DNA from: Nocardioides alkalitolerans DSM 16699
GTDB lineage: Bacteria > Actinomycetota > Actinomycetes > Propionibacteriales > Nocardioidaceae
Reading direction: 5' to 3'
Length of the DNA stretch: 64,000 bases
Assembly (NCBI RefSeq): GCF_000426525.1
Contig: NZ_KE384533.1
Span: 1,316,938-1,380,937, forward strand
Numbering within the stretch: the first letter of the stretch is position 1; each line of letters starts with the position of its first letter. A program made the position numbers and the translations under genes. Below, piece after piece: positions 27,537 through 36,841 of the stretch. The notes beneath the pieces were generated by a model that was given only the letters and a program-made list of their open reading frames with translations, searched no databases and was not told the origin of the DNA.

Positions 27537-27770
27537 GTGGGAAGTGTGTCAGTTCGCGTGCCACGACCGCCGAGATTTCGCCTGCCACCTGGGCAAGACG
27601 AAGCAGGATCTCCTAGTACTTCCGAGCCTTTCCAGGGAGATCCCCGAGCGAATGGCGCAGTTTCCAGCCGTCTGATGAAGCATCTGTCGCTCGACCTGAT
27701 CCAGAGGAGCCCGCAACGCCCAGCCGTAGAGGTGGGCGTCCACCGTCGGCTCGGTGACGCCCGGTCGTGG

Positions 27771-28454
27771 TCACAGCTGCGTGCGCGACGTCCTACGCGC
27801 AGCGAGCATCAACCCGCCCGTGAGCACCTGCCACCCGGTGACCGTGTAGACCGCCAGACGCTCCCAGGTGCCTGCCGGTAGCAGGTCGATGCTGGTCGTG
27901 GCCGAGTCGAGCTGGAGCATCACGAGACCGATGAGTCCGACCGTGCCGAGCGTGGCGCTGGCGACGACGTAGAGGCGCGGGAGGCCCGTGCGCCGGCCAG
28001 CGACGGCCGCCGTGAGTGCGGCGAGGTTGCCGCCGACGATCGCCATCCCGGCGCCGACGACGTGGAGCGCGCCGGTCGGTGCCTCGGCCTGGCCTCCGTG
28101 GACGATGCCGACCAGGCAGATCCCCACGGCGTACGTCACGGCGATGCCGGCGAAGCTCCTGCGAGGACCGCCGGTGGTCGCCCGCAGGGTCGTGAGGGCC
28201 GCGGCGAGGAAGAGCAGGCCCTGGACGACGAAGCCCGTGTTCATCACTGCGTGCCGCGGCGAGTCGATGGCGCGTCCGCCGACCGTGCCGACGTCGGGGA
28301 TCCCGAGGTCGCTGATGTAGTTGGTCGCGTAGCTGTACCCGGGGAAGGCGGCTGCGGCGACGGCTTCGGTCGCCACGTAGACGGCCGCACCGGCGATCCA
28401 CAGCACGGCCGCGGTGGTCACGAGAGCGCGCTGGGACATCATCTCGACCATCAT
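27771..28454 (-). CDS. DUF998 domain-containing membrane protein
   Basis: Up to 227 residues (starts at 28454, 28451 or 28439 are possible). It has six membrane helices and the DUF998 hallmark after helix 1, YSYATNYISDLGIPDVG, followed by the AVMNTGFVVQGLLFL helix. The family comprises integral membrane proteins of unknown biochemical role. The stretch from 27537 to 27770 downstream has no convincing gene. Confidence 0.85.
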   Translation of the reverse strand: MMVEMMSQRALVTTAAVLWIAGAAVYVATEAVAAAAFPGYSYATNYISDLGIPDVGTVGGRAIDSPRHAVMNTGFVVQGLLFLAAALTTLRATTGGPRRSFAGIAVTYAVGICLVGIVHGGQAEAPTGALHVVGAGMAIVGGNLAALTAAVAGRRTGLPRLYVVASATLGTVGLIGLVMLQLDSATTSIDLLPAGTWERLAVYTVTGWQVLTGGLMLAARRTSRTQL

Positions 28455-28488
28455 CCGGGTCGCCCGGAACCGCCCGCCCCGGTCGCGC

Positions 28489-29115
28489 TCAGCCCCCCAG
28501 CGCCCCCGCGACCCCGTCGGCCACGGCCGCGTCCTGCCCGCGCCCCCGCGCCACCAGCCCCTCGACCACCTGGCGCCGGTCGACCTCCGACCGGTTCTGG
28601 CTGAGCTTCGCCTTGCCGACCACCGACTCCACCCGCACGTCGAGGCCGACGATGCCGCGCAGCTGCCCGGCCACGAACGCCGGCGGGGCGTCGTCGACCC
28701 GCCAGGGCGTGGGCTCGCGGCCCTCGTGGAGGTCCGTCAGCTCCGTCACCGAGGCGAGCAGTCGCTCGGGGTCCTCGTGCACGCGGGCGCGTCCGCGGAT
28801 CTGCACGGCCGAGTAGTTCCAGGTCGGCACGACGCGACCGTGCTCGGCCTTGCCGGCGTACCAGCTCGGGCTGACGTAGGCCTGCGCCCCGTCGACGACC
28901 AGCAGCACCGGGGCGTCGTCCGCGATCTCCTTCCAGTGCGGGTTGGCGCGCGCCAGGTGCATGCGCACCTCGTCGCCCTCCCAGACGACCGGCAGGAGCG
29001 TGGCCCGGGGGTAGCCGTCGTCGCCGACGGTGACGAGCTGGGCGGAGCCGACGTGGCGCACGAGCGCGCGCAGCTCCGCCTCGTCGTCGAGGGCGTTGGG
29101 GCGGGGCACGTACAC
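28489..29115 (-). CDS. PaiB-family FMN-binding protein
   Basis: 208 residues from GTG 29115 (VYVPRPNALDDEAELRALV), the usual PaiB length and start. The split-barrel flavin-binding fold is visible through LVTVGDDGYPRATLLPVVWE, RANPHWKEIA and AYVSPSWYAGKAEHGRVVPT. The C-terminal motif VGKAKLSQNRSEVDRRQVVEG is diagnostic. PaiB proteins were named as transcriptional regulators of sporulation and protease genes in Bacillus but bind FMN or haem and may be oxidoreductases. It lies 10 bp downstream of the phosphatase gene, in the same operon. Confidence 0.88.
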   Translation of the reverse strand: MYVPRPNALDDEAELRALVRHVGSAQLVTVGDDGYPRATLLPVVWEGDEVRMHLARANPHWKEIADDAPVLLVVDGAQAYVSPSWYAGKAEHGRVVPTWNYSAVQIRGRARVHEDPERLLASVTELTDLHEGREPTPWRVDDAPPAFVAGQLRGIVGLDVRVESVVGKAKLSQNRSEVDRRQVVEGLVARGRGQDAAVADGVAGALGG

Positions 29116-29125
29116 CAGGGCCTCC

Positions 29126-29824
29126 TCAGACCAGCATCTCGGCGCGGAACGTCTCGATCTCCTCGGAAGGTACGCCGTGGTCGACCAGCCACCGGGCGGC
29201 ACCGCCCTGCGAGGCGAGGAAGTCCAGCAGGCCCTGCATGTGCTCGGCGCGCGGCATCTGGTCGTCGACCGAGGAGTCGGCCAGCATCGTCCGGTAGAGC
29301 TCGTGGCCGCCCAGCCGCTCCAGGATCGCCTCGACCGCACCCTCGGTGAGCACGTAGTCGGCCACGACCTGGTCGTCGTCCACGCCCAGCACGCCGAGCA
29401 GCAGGGCGGCGATCGTGCCCGTGCGGTCCTTGCCGGCGGCGCAGTGGAACAGCGCGGGCTGGGCGCCGGCGTCCATGAGGTGCCGCACCGCGGCCACGAC
29501 GGTCTCGGGTCGGTGGGTGAGGTAGGCCGGGTAGCGGGCGTGCCACGAGTCGGCCGACCCCGCCGACACCGGGCAGCGGTGGTAGGTGACGCCGTGGTCA
29601 TCCCAGTCGACGCTCTCCACCTTGGCCTCGGCGCGGCCGCGCAGGTCGACGACGGTGCGCAGGCCGATGGTCCGCACCGCCTCGGGGTCGGCGGCGAAGC
29701 CCGGGTAGTCGCTGCGCAGGAGCCGCCCGCGCCGTACCTCGCGGCCGTCGGCCCCCGTCAGCCCGCCGAGGTCGCGGACGTTCGCCGAGCCGGGCAGCGT
29801 GAGGATGCGGGGGTCGACCGTCAT
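29126..29824 (-). CDS. Tyrosine-protein phosphatase (PTP-like, DSP fold)
   Basis: 232 residues from ATG 29824. The C-x5-R phosphate loop is HCAAGKDRTG, with nucleophile C128 and R134. The N-terminal SANVRDLGGL motif is typical of the bacterial Y_phosphatase3 family, which includes the mycobacterial lipid and protein phosphatase PtpB. It dephosphorylates phosphotyrosine, phosphoserine or phosphoinositides. It is the first gene of a two-gene operon with the PaiB protein and is divergent from the AlkD-like gene 68 bp away. Confidence 0.88.
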   Translation of the reverse strand: MTVDPRILTLPGSANVRDLGGLTGADGREVRRGRLLRSDYPGFAADPEAVRTIGLRTVVDLRGRAEAKVESVDWDDHGVTYHRCPVSAGSADSWHARYPAYLTHRPETVVAAVRHLMDAGAQPALFHCAAGKDRTGTIAALLLGVLGVDDDQVVADYVLTEGAVEAILERLGGHELYRTMLADSSVDDQMPRAEHMQGLLDFLASQGGAARWLVDHGVPSEEIETFRAEMLV

Positions 29825-29892
29825 GTCGCCAGTGTGGCGGCCCGGGCCCACGACGGCGAGCGGGTTCGGGTGAACGGGTGGAGGATGGTCCG

Positions 29893-31011
29893 GTGCCCTT
29901 CGCCGACGAGCTCCTCGGCCGCCCGCAGGCGCTCGCCCTCGCGGCGGCATTCGCGGCGGCCGCGCCCGACCTGCCGCTGACCGCGCTGAGGGCCGCGCCC
30001 GACCGGCTCGAGCCCCTGACGCTGGGGCGGCGCAGCGACCTGCTCCGCGACGCGGTGCTCGCCGACGTGCCCGGCACCTACGCCGACCTCGAGGCGGTCG
30101 TGCGTCGTACGACGGCCGCGGGGGCGCTCGCGGGCTGGGCCGTGTGGCCCGTCGGCTCGGCGCTGGCCGCGCGAGCCCTCCAGGACCCCGAGGAGGAGGC
30201 GGACGGTGTCGCCGCGTTCGACGCGGCGCTCGCGATGCTGGCCGAGCTGACCCACCTGCTCACCGCCGAGTTCTCGATCCGGGCGCTCCTGCGCCACGAC
30301 CTCGACCGCGCCCTGGCGACCATCACCACCTGGACGGCCTCGCCCGACGAGCACGTCCGGCGGCTCGCCTCCGAGGGCACCCGCTCCTACCTCCCGTGGG
30401 CCACCCGCGTGCCGGCGCTCCTGGACCGTCCGGAGGCCACGCTCCCGCTCCTCGACGCGCTGCGTCGCGACCCGTCGGACTACGTGCGCCGCTCCGTCGC
30501 CAACCACCTCAACGACCTCAGCCGCCACCACGGCGACCTCGTCGTCGCCACGGCCGGCCGCTGGTTCGCCGAGCCGGACGCCCACACCCTCGCGCTCGTG
30601 CGGCACGCCCTGCGCACGCTGGTGAAGCGCGGCGACCCCGGCGCGCTCGTGCTGCTGGGGTACGGCGGGAGCGACCTGGCGGTCGGGGCGCTCGAGCTCA
30701 CCGCGACCGAGGTCCCGTTCGGCGGCGAGGTCGGCTTCGCCGCCACCGTCACCAACGGCGGCGACGAGCCCGCCCGGGTGGCGATCGACTACGTCGTGCA
30801 CCACCAGAAGGCGAACGGCACCCTCACCCCCAAGACCTTCAAGCTCGCCAGCCCCACGCTGGCGCCGGGGGAGGCGTACGTCGTGCGCAAGGTCCACTCG
30901 TTCCGCCCGATCACGACCCGCCGCTACCACCCGGGTGCCCACGCGCTCGAGCTGCAGGTGAACGGCGTCGCCCAGGGCCGGGTCGACTTCGTGCTGCTCC
31001 CCGAGGCCTGA
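29893..31011 (+). CDS. DNA alkylation repair protein (AlkD-like HEAT-repeat fold)
   Basis: 372 residues from GTG 29893 (VPFADELLGRPQ), the usual family N-terminus; an ATG five codons upstream is an alternative. Residues 20-255 are helical HEAT-like repeats of the AlkD family, including HDLDRALATITTWTASPDEH, VRRLASEGTRSYLPW and RRDPSDYVRRSVANHLNDLS. AlkD removes bulky or cationic alkylated bases by trapping the flipped lesion. Residues 270-372 form a beta-sandwich-like domain (LELTATEVPFGGEVGFAATV) that the single-domain AlkD of Bacillus lacks but that some actinobacterial homologues share. It is monocistronic and divergent from the phosphatase. Confidence 0.82.
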   Translation: MPFADELLGRPQALALAAAFAAAAPDLPLTALRAAPDRLEPLTLGRRSDLLRDAVLADVPGTYADLEAVVRRTTAAGALAGWAVWPVGSALAARALQDPEEEADGVAAFDAALAMLAELTHLLTAEFSIRALLRHDLDRALATITTWTASPDEHVRRLASEGTRSYLPWATRVPALLDRPEATLPLLDALRRDPSDYVRRSVANHLNDLSRHHGDLVVATAGRWFAEPDAHTLALVRHALRTLVKRGDPGALVLLGYGGSDLAVGALELTATEVPFGGEVGFAATVTNGGDEPARVAIDYVVHHQKANGTLTPKTFKLASPTLAPGEAYVVRKVHSFRPITTRRYHPGAHALELQVNGVAQGRVDFVLLPEA

Positions 31012-31227
31012 CGCGCAGCGGCCGGGGTGGCCGCAGCGGACCCGGGGAGGGGTCGCCCCGAGTGTTGGTGCCCCGGTCGTACGGCGGTCGTCGCCGGATT
31101 GGCGCGCACCCCGTCGAGGGGAGAGACTTGGCGGTCGCGTCGTGGACGACGGCGCGCACCGCACTCAAATACCACTAGCCTGGTCGACATTGCCGTCGGC
31201 GAGCGACGACACGAGAGGGGGAGCAGC

Positions 31228-31497
31228 ATGATGGCCTCGACAGACGGACCCGGATCCGACGCGGAGGTCGGGGTCCGGACTCCGGACCAGACCGTGATGG
31301 CGTACGTCGCCGTCGCCCGCGCACTCGAGCGCCTGGAGCTGGTCGACCCCGAGCGGTCGGCCCGCCTGCGCATGCGGCTCAACCGGGCCCGGGCCGCGCT
31401 GAACGGCGGGACCCGTGGCGACTGGGGCGGCTACGGCCTCGTCGTCAACGAGGTGGCGCGCGAGTGCTCCGAGGCGCTGGCGGCCCGCGCCCTCTGA
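31228..31497 (+). CDS. Small hypothetical protein
   Basis: 89 residues from ATG 31228, with GAGAGGGGGAGC as ribosome-binding site. It is helical, with an Arg/Ala-rich centre (LELVDPERSARLRMRLNRAR) and no membrane segment. The upstream A/T patch containing TACCACTAGCCT (near 31170) may hold its -10 box. Its last 67 bp overlap, in antisense, the 3' end of the EamA gene. The family is unknown. Confidence 0.65.
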   Translation: MMASTDGPGSDAEVGVRTPDQTVMAYVAVARALERLELVDPERSARLRMRLNRARAALNGGTRGDWGGYGLVVNEVARECSEALAARAL

Positions 31498-32345
31498 GCC
31501 CGACCGGTCTGCTGGCCGACGACGACGCCGGCGAGCACCAGCGCGATCCCGACGACCTGGGTGGGGCTCAGCGACTCGGCCGCCAGGACGGTGCCGAGCA
31601 GCACGCCCGTCACCGGGTTGAGCAGCCCGACGATGCCGACGGCTCCGGCGCTGAGGCGTGCCAGCCCGGCGAACCAGCAGACGAACGCGAGCGCCGTGCC
31701 GACCAGCGAGATGTAGGCGAACCCGGCGACCGCCCGGGCGTCCACGGCCGGCGGGGCACCCTCGACCGCGACGGCGACGACGGTGAGCGCGAGACCGCCC
31801 GCCATCAGCTGCCACGCCGTGGTCGTCAGCACCGGGGTGCCGTCGGCCCAGCGCTTGCTCAGCACGAAGCCGACCGACGACATCGTCATCGCGGCGACCG
31901 ACGCCAGCACGCCCCGCAGGTCGAGCCCGTCGACCGAGGTCGTCACCACCAGCAGCACGCCCGCGATGCCGGTCGTCGCCCCGGCGACGAGCCGGGCGGT
32001 GGGTCGCTCGCCGACCATCGCCCAGGCGAGCAGCATCATCGTGACCGGGGCGGCCGCCATCACCGACGCGGCGACGCTCGTCGGCAGCAGCTGGGCCGCG
32101 AGGTAGACGAGCACGAAGAACGCGCCCACGTTGAGGGTGCCCAGCACCGCGGAGCGCCACCACCAGGCGCCGCGGGGGAGCCGTCGCGCGAGGAGGAGCA
32201 GCAGCAGGCCCGCCGGGAGCGCGCGCAGGGCGGACCCCCAGAGTGCGGCGTCGGCCGGCAGCGTGTGACGGGTGACGTAGTAGGTGCTGCCCCACGCGAT
32301 CGGGGCGACCGCGGTCACGAACGCCCAGCGCCACTTGTCTTCCAT
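31431..32345 (-). CDS. EamA/DMT-family transporter
   Basis: 304 residues from ATG 32345, with ten hydrophobic helices in two EamA repeats; the helix-1 motif is AWGSTYYVTRHTLPAD and repeat 2 includes YISLVGTALAFVCWFAGLAR. Drug/metabolite superfamily members export amino acids, metabolites or drugs. It is divergent from a MarR regulator, and the 39-bp gap is almost filled by a perfect dyad operator, so MarR-controlled efflux is likely. The C-terminal 25 residues lie beyond the last helix and are encoded opposite the small gene ending at 31497. Confidence 0.85.
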   Translation of the reverse strand: MEDKWRWAFVTAVAPIAWGSTYYVTRHTLPADAALWGSALRALPAGLLLLLLARRLPRGAWWWRSAVLGTLNVGAFFVLVYLAAQLLPTSVAASVMAAAPVTMMLLAWAMVGERPTARLVAGATTGIAGVLLVVTTSVDGLDLRGVLASVAAMTMSSVGFVLSKRWADGTPVLTTTAWQLMAGGLALTVVAVAVEGAPPAVDARAVAGFAYISLVGTALAFVCWFAGLARLSAGAVGIVGLLNPVTGVLLGTVLAAESLSPTQVVGIALVLAGVVVGQQTGRAQRARAASASEHSRATSLTTRP

Positions 32346-32355
32346 GGAAGAGAAC

Positions 32356-32375
32356 TTACCTTCCGGGGAAGGTAA
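32356..32375. promoter_or_regulatory. Perfect 20-bp dyad, MarR operator in the EamA/MarR divergent promoter
   Basis: TTACCTTCC-GG-GGAAGGTAA has 9-bp arms around a 2-bp centre. It lies 10 bp from each start codon (EamA at 32345, MarR at 32385). Size and placement are classical for MarR-family autorepression with control of a divergent efflux pump. Confidence 0.75.
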
Positions 32376-32384
32376 TCTGAAGGG

Positions 32385-32936
32385 GTGACCACCGCAGAGC
32401 GCTCCGTCGACGACCTGCCCGCCCCTGCGACCGCCGGTCTGCCGGACGACCGGGTCGCCCGCATCCAGGCCGAGTGGCACCGCGAGCGCCCCGACCTCGA
32501 CGTCTCCCCGCAGGCCGTGATCGGTCGGCTGCACCGCCTCGCCGACCACCTGACGACCGAGCTGACGACGGTCTACCGCGCGCACGGACTGGGGGAGGGC
32601 GAGTTCGACGTGCTCGCCACCCTGCGGCGCGCGGGGGCGCCGTACGAGCGGGTCGCCGGCGAGCTCGCCCAGCACACGATGGTGACGACCGGCGCCCTCA
32701 CGAAGCGCGTCGACCGGCTCGAGCAGGCCGGGCTCGTCGCCCGCCGCCGCAGCGCCACCGACGGCCGCGCGCGGGTCGTGGCCCTCACCGCGGCCGGCCG
32801 CGAGGTCATCGACGCCGCCTTCACCGACCACATGGCCAACGAGCACCGGCTCGTCGCGCCGCTCACGGCCACCGAGCGCGACCAGCTCGCCGGTCTCCTC
32901 ACCCGCTGGATCGCCGCCACCGGGGCCGACGCGTGA
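32385..32936 (+). CDS. MarR family transcriptional regulator
   Basis: 183 residues with a GTG start. The winged helix-turn-helix core runs from LGEGEFDVLATLRRAGAPYE through HTMVTTGALTKRVDRLEQAG and the wing RRRSATDGRARVVALTAAG, matching MarR. An extra N-terminal segment of about 40 residues (RIQAEWHRERPDLD) is seen in many actinobacterial MarR proteins. It overlaps the NmrA-like gene by 4 bp (GTGA) and faces the EamA transporter across the dyad at 32356-32375. The inducing ligand is unknown. Confidence 0.88.
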   Translation: MTTAERSVDDLPAPATAGLPDDRVARIQAEWHRERPDLDVSPQAVIGRLHRLADHLTTELTTVYRAHGLGEGEFDVLATLRRAGAPYERVAGELAQHTMVTTGALTKRVDRLEQAGLVARRRSATDGRARVVALTAAGREVIDAAFTDHMANEHRLVAPLTATERDQLAGLLTRWIAATGADA

Positions 32937-33724
32937 GCGCCCGGGTCGCGGTGCTGGCGGGCTCGGGCAAGACGGGCCAGGCCGTACGGCGCGGGCTCGC
33001 TGCCCGGGGCGTCGACTCCGTCGCGGTCGGCTCGGCGGCGTGGGCGACCCCTGCCGACCTGGCGGCCGCGCTGCGCGGGTGCGACGCGGCGTACCTGATC
33101 GCGCCCAACCTGCACCCGGACGAGCCCGACCACGTACGGCGCGCGCTCGCCGCCGCGCGCGAGGTGGGCATCGAGCGGGTGGTGCACCACTCGGTGGCGG
33201 CGCCGTACGTGCCGGTCATGCCCCACCACCTGGGCAAGGCCGTGGCGGAGCACGTGGTGCGCACGAGCGGGCTCGCCTGGACCGTGCTGCAGCCGTGCGC
33301 CTACACCCAGAACCTGCTGCCGGGGGTCGCCGACGGTGTGCTGCGGGTGGCCTACGACCCCGACGCGCCCTTCGGCCTCGTCGACCTCGACGACGTCGGC
33401 GAGGCGGCCGCCGAGGTGCTGGTGGGCGACGGGCACGTGGGGTCGACGTACGAGCTCGGCGGCCCGACGCTCGTGAGCGTGCACGACGTCGCGCGGGCGG
33501 CCGGGGACGTGCTCGGCCGCGAGGTGGCGGTCGAGCGGACCACGCCCGAGGAGTGGGCCGCCGGGGAGGGGGCCGGCCTCGACGAGCGTCCCCGCGAGTG
33601 GCTGCGGGCGATGTTCGCCTACTACGACGACCACGGGCTGCCGACGGGCGCCGTCCCGCTCACCGCGCTGCTGGGGCGCGCCCCGACCCCGGTGGCCGAC
33701 GTCGTACGACGCGAGCTCACCTGA
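32933..33724 (+). CDS. NmrA/NAD(P)-binding family protein
   Basis: 263 residues with a GTG start overlapping the MarR stop. An atypical short-chain dehydrogenase fold: the dinucleotide motif VAVLAGSGKTGQAVRRGLAARG, then GCDAAYLIAPNLHPDEPDHV and YTQNLLPGVADGVL. It resembles QorB/NmrA-like sensors or quinone reductases that bind NAD(P) but lack the SDR Tyr-x3-Lys. Coupling to MarR suggests a redox or electrophile response alongside the divergent efflux gene. Confidence 0.8.
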   Translation: MSARVAVLAGSGKTGQAVRRGLAARGVDSVAVGSAAWATPADLAAALRGCDAAYLIAPNLHPDEPDHVRRALAAAREVGIERVVHHSVAAPYVPVMPHHLGKAVAEHVVRTSGLAWTVLQPCAYTQNLLPGVADGVLRVAYDPDAPFGLVDLDDVGEAAAEVLVGDGHVGSTYELGGPTLVSVHDVARAAGDVLGREVAVERTTPEEWAAGEGAGLDERPREWLRAMFAYYDDHGLPTGAVPLTALLGRAPTPVADVVRRELT

Positions 33725-33745
33725 GGCCGGGGCGACGCCTCCGGC

Positions 33746-34933
<1,188 letters not shown>

Positions 34934-34999
34934 GGATGGATACTAGGCCGCAGTCCCGCGTTCGGGGTACTCAGTCCCACGACGAGATCGAGCCGATCC

Positions 35000-35782
35000 T
35001 CAGACCGTCAGGTCGAGGTGGGTCCGGGCGTCGCCCAACGAGGGCCCGTACCAGGTGAGCAGCCGCCCGCTGACGAGCCGCGTGGGGGTACGGCGGAACG
35101 CCTCCGGGCCGTCGTCGGCCGTGAACACGTAGGGCTCGTCGGGCAGCAGCACCACGTCGGCGCCGGCCGCGTCGAGGTCGTCCAGCTCGACGTGGGGGTA
35201 GCGGTCGGGGCCAGCGCCCGGGCCGGCGCCGGTGCCCGCGTCGTACACGTTCTCCCAGCCGCAGCGGCGCAGGAGGTCGGTGGTGAAGGTCTGCGGGCCG
35301 ACCACCATCCAGGGGTCGCGCCAGATCGGTACGGCGACCCGCCCCCGCGCGGCGGGCAGCGGTCCGCACCACTCGTCGCGGGCCTCGGCGAGCCACTCCG
35401 GGGCCGGCCAGGCCAGCGCCGTGAACATCCGCTCCATCGCGGCCACGGCCCCCGGCACGTCGACGATGTCGGTGACCCAGACGGTCACCCCCGCCTCGGT
35501 GAGGCGCCGGACGTCGAGCTCCCGGTTCTCCTCCTTGTTGGCCACGACCACGTCGGGCGCGAGGGCGGTGATCGCGCGGAGGTCAGGGTTCTTGGTGCCA
35601 CGCACGCGGGTGACGTCGAGGTCGCCGGGGTGGGTGCACCAGTCCGTCGCGCCGACGAGGGCCCCGCGTCGCACCGACGCGAGGGCCTCCGTCAGCGACG
35701 GCACCAGCGAGACGACCCGCGTGGCCTCGGCCGGCAGCGCGACGGCGCGGTCGAGGTCGTCGTGCAGGGTGCGGGTCGGCAT
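35000..35782 (-). CDS. BtuF/helical-backbone metal receptor-like protein
   Basis: 260 residues of a class III substrate-binding fold (TRVVSLVPSLTEALASV, LVGATDWCTHPGDL, ITALAPDVVVANKEENR, WVTDIVDVPGAV). It is similar to cobalamin-binding BtuF and iron-siderophore receptors. It has no signal peptide or lipobox, so it is either cytosolic or has lost its export signal. No permease or ATPase gene is adjacent. Such cytosolic homologues are common in actinobacteria and their ligand is unknown; nearby B12-dependent enzymes (IcmF, EutBC) make cobalamin attractive but unproven. It lies 13 bp after the DUF4333 lipoprotein gene. Confidence 0.8.
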   Translation of the reverse strand: MPTRTLHDDLDRAVALPAEATRVVSLVPSLTEALASVRRGALVGATDWCTHPGDLDVTRVRGTKNPDLRAITALAPDVVVANKEENRELDVRRLTEAGVTVWVTDIVDVPGAVAAMERMFTALAWPAPEWLAEARDEWCGPLPAARGRVAVPIWRDPWMVVGPQTFTTDLLRRCGWENVYDAGTGAGPGAGPDRYPHVELDDLDAAGADVVLLPDEPYVFTADDGPEAFRRTPTRLVSGRLLTWYGPSLGDARTHLDLTV

Positions 35783-35795
35783 GGTGCCTCCGGGA

Positions 35796-36107
35796 TCAGT
35801 TGTTCGGCTGGTCGGCGACCTGGACGTCGTACTCCACGTCGGAGCCGTCGACCGACGTGACCTCGACCTCGACGTCGTACTCCACGTCGTCGGCCTCGAG
35901 CGTGCACGTCATCGTCGCGCCCTCCTCGGCGTCGAGGTCGTCCGGGCAGTCGACCTCGTCGGGTGCCACGCCGACCTGCTCCTCGAGCGAGTCGGAGACG
36001 CTGCGCTCGACGTCGTCCGAGTCCACCGTGGAGCTGCACCCGGCGAGCAGCAGGATGCCGGCGGCGGCGGCGGCGGTGGCGGCAGAGGTCAGGACGGATC
36101 GCTTCAT
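35796..36107 (-). CDS. DUF4333 lipoprotein
   Basis: 103 residues. The signal peptide ends in the lipobox LLAGC, followed by one DUF4333 domain with the paired cysteines CPDDLDAEEGATMTC. DUF4333 proteins are small actinobacterial lipoproteins of unknown function. It is the downstream one of two DUF4333-like lipoprotein genes in tandem and directly precedes the BtuF-like gene. Confidence 0.82.
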   Translation of the reverse strand: MKRSVLTSAATAAAAAGILLLAGCSSTVDSDDVERSVSDSLEEQVGVAPDEVDCPDDLDAEEGATMTCTLEADDVEYDVEVEVTSVDGSDVEYDVQVADQPNN

Positions 36108-36174
36108 GGAGGCTCCTCGGTCGTGGACGAGTCCCTACGGTGCCCCGGCGCCTCTGCTTCAACCCCCCGAGGTG

Positions 36175-36708
36175 TCAGCGACCGTCCTCGGAGGCGACTC
36201 GGTCGTCGACCTCGACGGTGAGGTCGAGGGCGTCCTCCGGGCCGCTGGCGACGGTCACCGCCAGGTCGACCACGCCGTCGGGCCGGGCCTGCTGGCAGTA
36301 CGTGCGCGCGCCCCGCTCGAGGTCGACGTCGTCGGGGCAGGTGACGGTGCCCGAGCCCCCGGCCGCCGCCGTCTCCGCGGTCACCAGCGGGGCGAGGGAC
36401 GTGCCCGTGAGGTAGGTGCGGGTGACGTCGACGGTGAAGCGCACGTCGGTGCCGTCGACCTCGGTGACGGTCACGTCGGCGTCCTGGGTGCGGTCGCCGA
36501 GCTGGTAGCTGCAGACCGTGCGCTCGTCGACCTCCGGCACGAGGCCCTGGCACGCGACGGGGTCGGGCCGGGTGCCCGAGGTGTCCTCCACCTGGGTCGC
36601 CACGGCGTCGTTCACCTGGGCGGCGGTGAAGTCGGGGAGCTCGCTGCTGCAGCCGACGAGGAGGGTGGCGGTCGCCAGCAGCGCGATCACTCCGGTGGTG
36701 CGCCGCAC
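36175..36708 (-). CDS. Lipoprotein with two DUF4333-like repeats
   Basis: 177 residues with a GTG start. The lipobox is LLVGC near residue 20. Two successive domains each carry the Cys pair (VACQGLVPEVDERTVCSY and VTCPDDVDLERGARTYC), so it looks like a duplication of the module found singly in the next gene. It is anchored on the outer face of the membrane, function unknown. Confidence 0.78.
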   Translation of the reverse strand: MRRTTGVIALLATATLLVGCSSELPDFTAAQVNDAVATQVEDTSGTRPDPVACQGLVPEVDERTVCSYQLGDRTQDADVTVTEVDGTDVRFTVDVTRTYLTGTSLAPLVTAETAAAGGSGTVTCPDDVDLERGARTYCQQARPDGVVDLAVTVASGPEDALDLTVEVDDRVASEDGR

Positions 36709-36841
36709 GCGTGCCCCTTCCGTCGGTCGTCGCGGCCCTCCGCCGGGCCGGGCACGACTTTCTCACGGGCCCGGGTGCCCGCGCGGCAGGACGCGGGAAC
36801 GGGCCGGGGCAGTGGCCTCCACCGCCGCCCCGGCCGACCCG

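Noticed and set aside
27549..27743. 64-codon minus-strand frame as a gene
   Set aside because: Third-position composition is not coding-like in its second half, there is no clear ribosome-binding site and no recognisable family.
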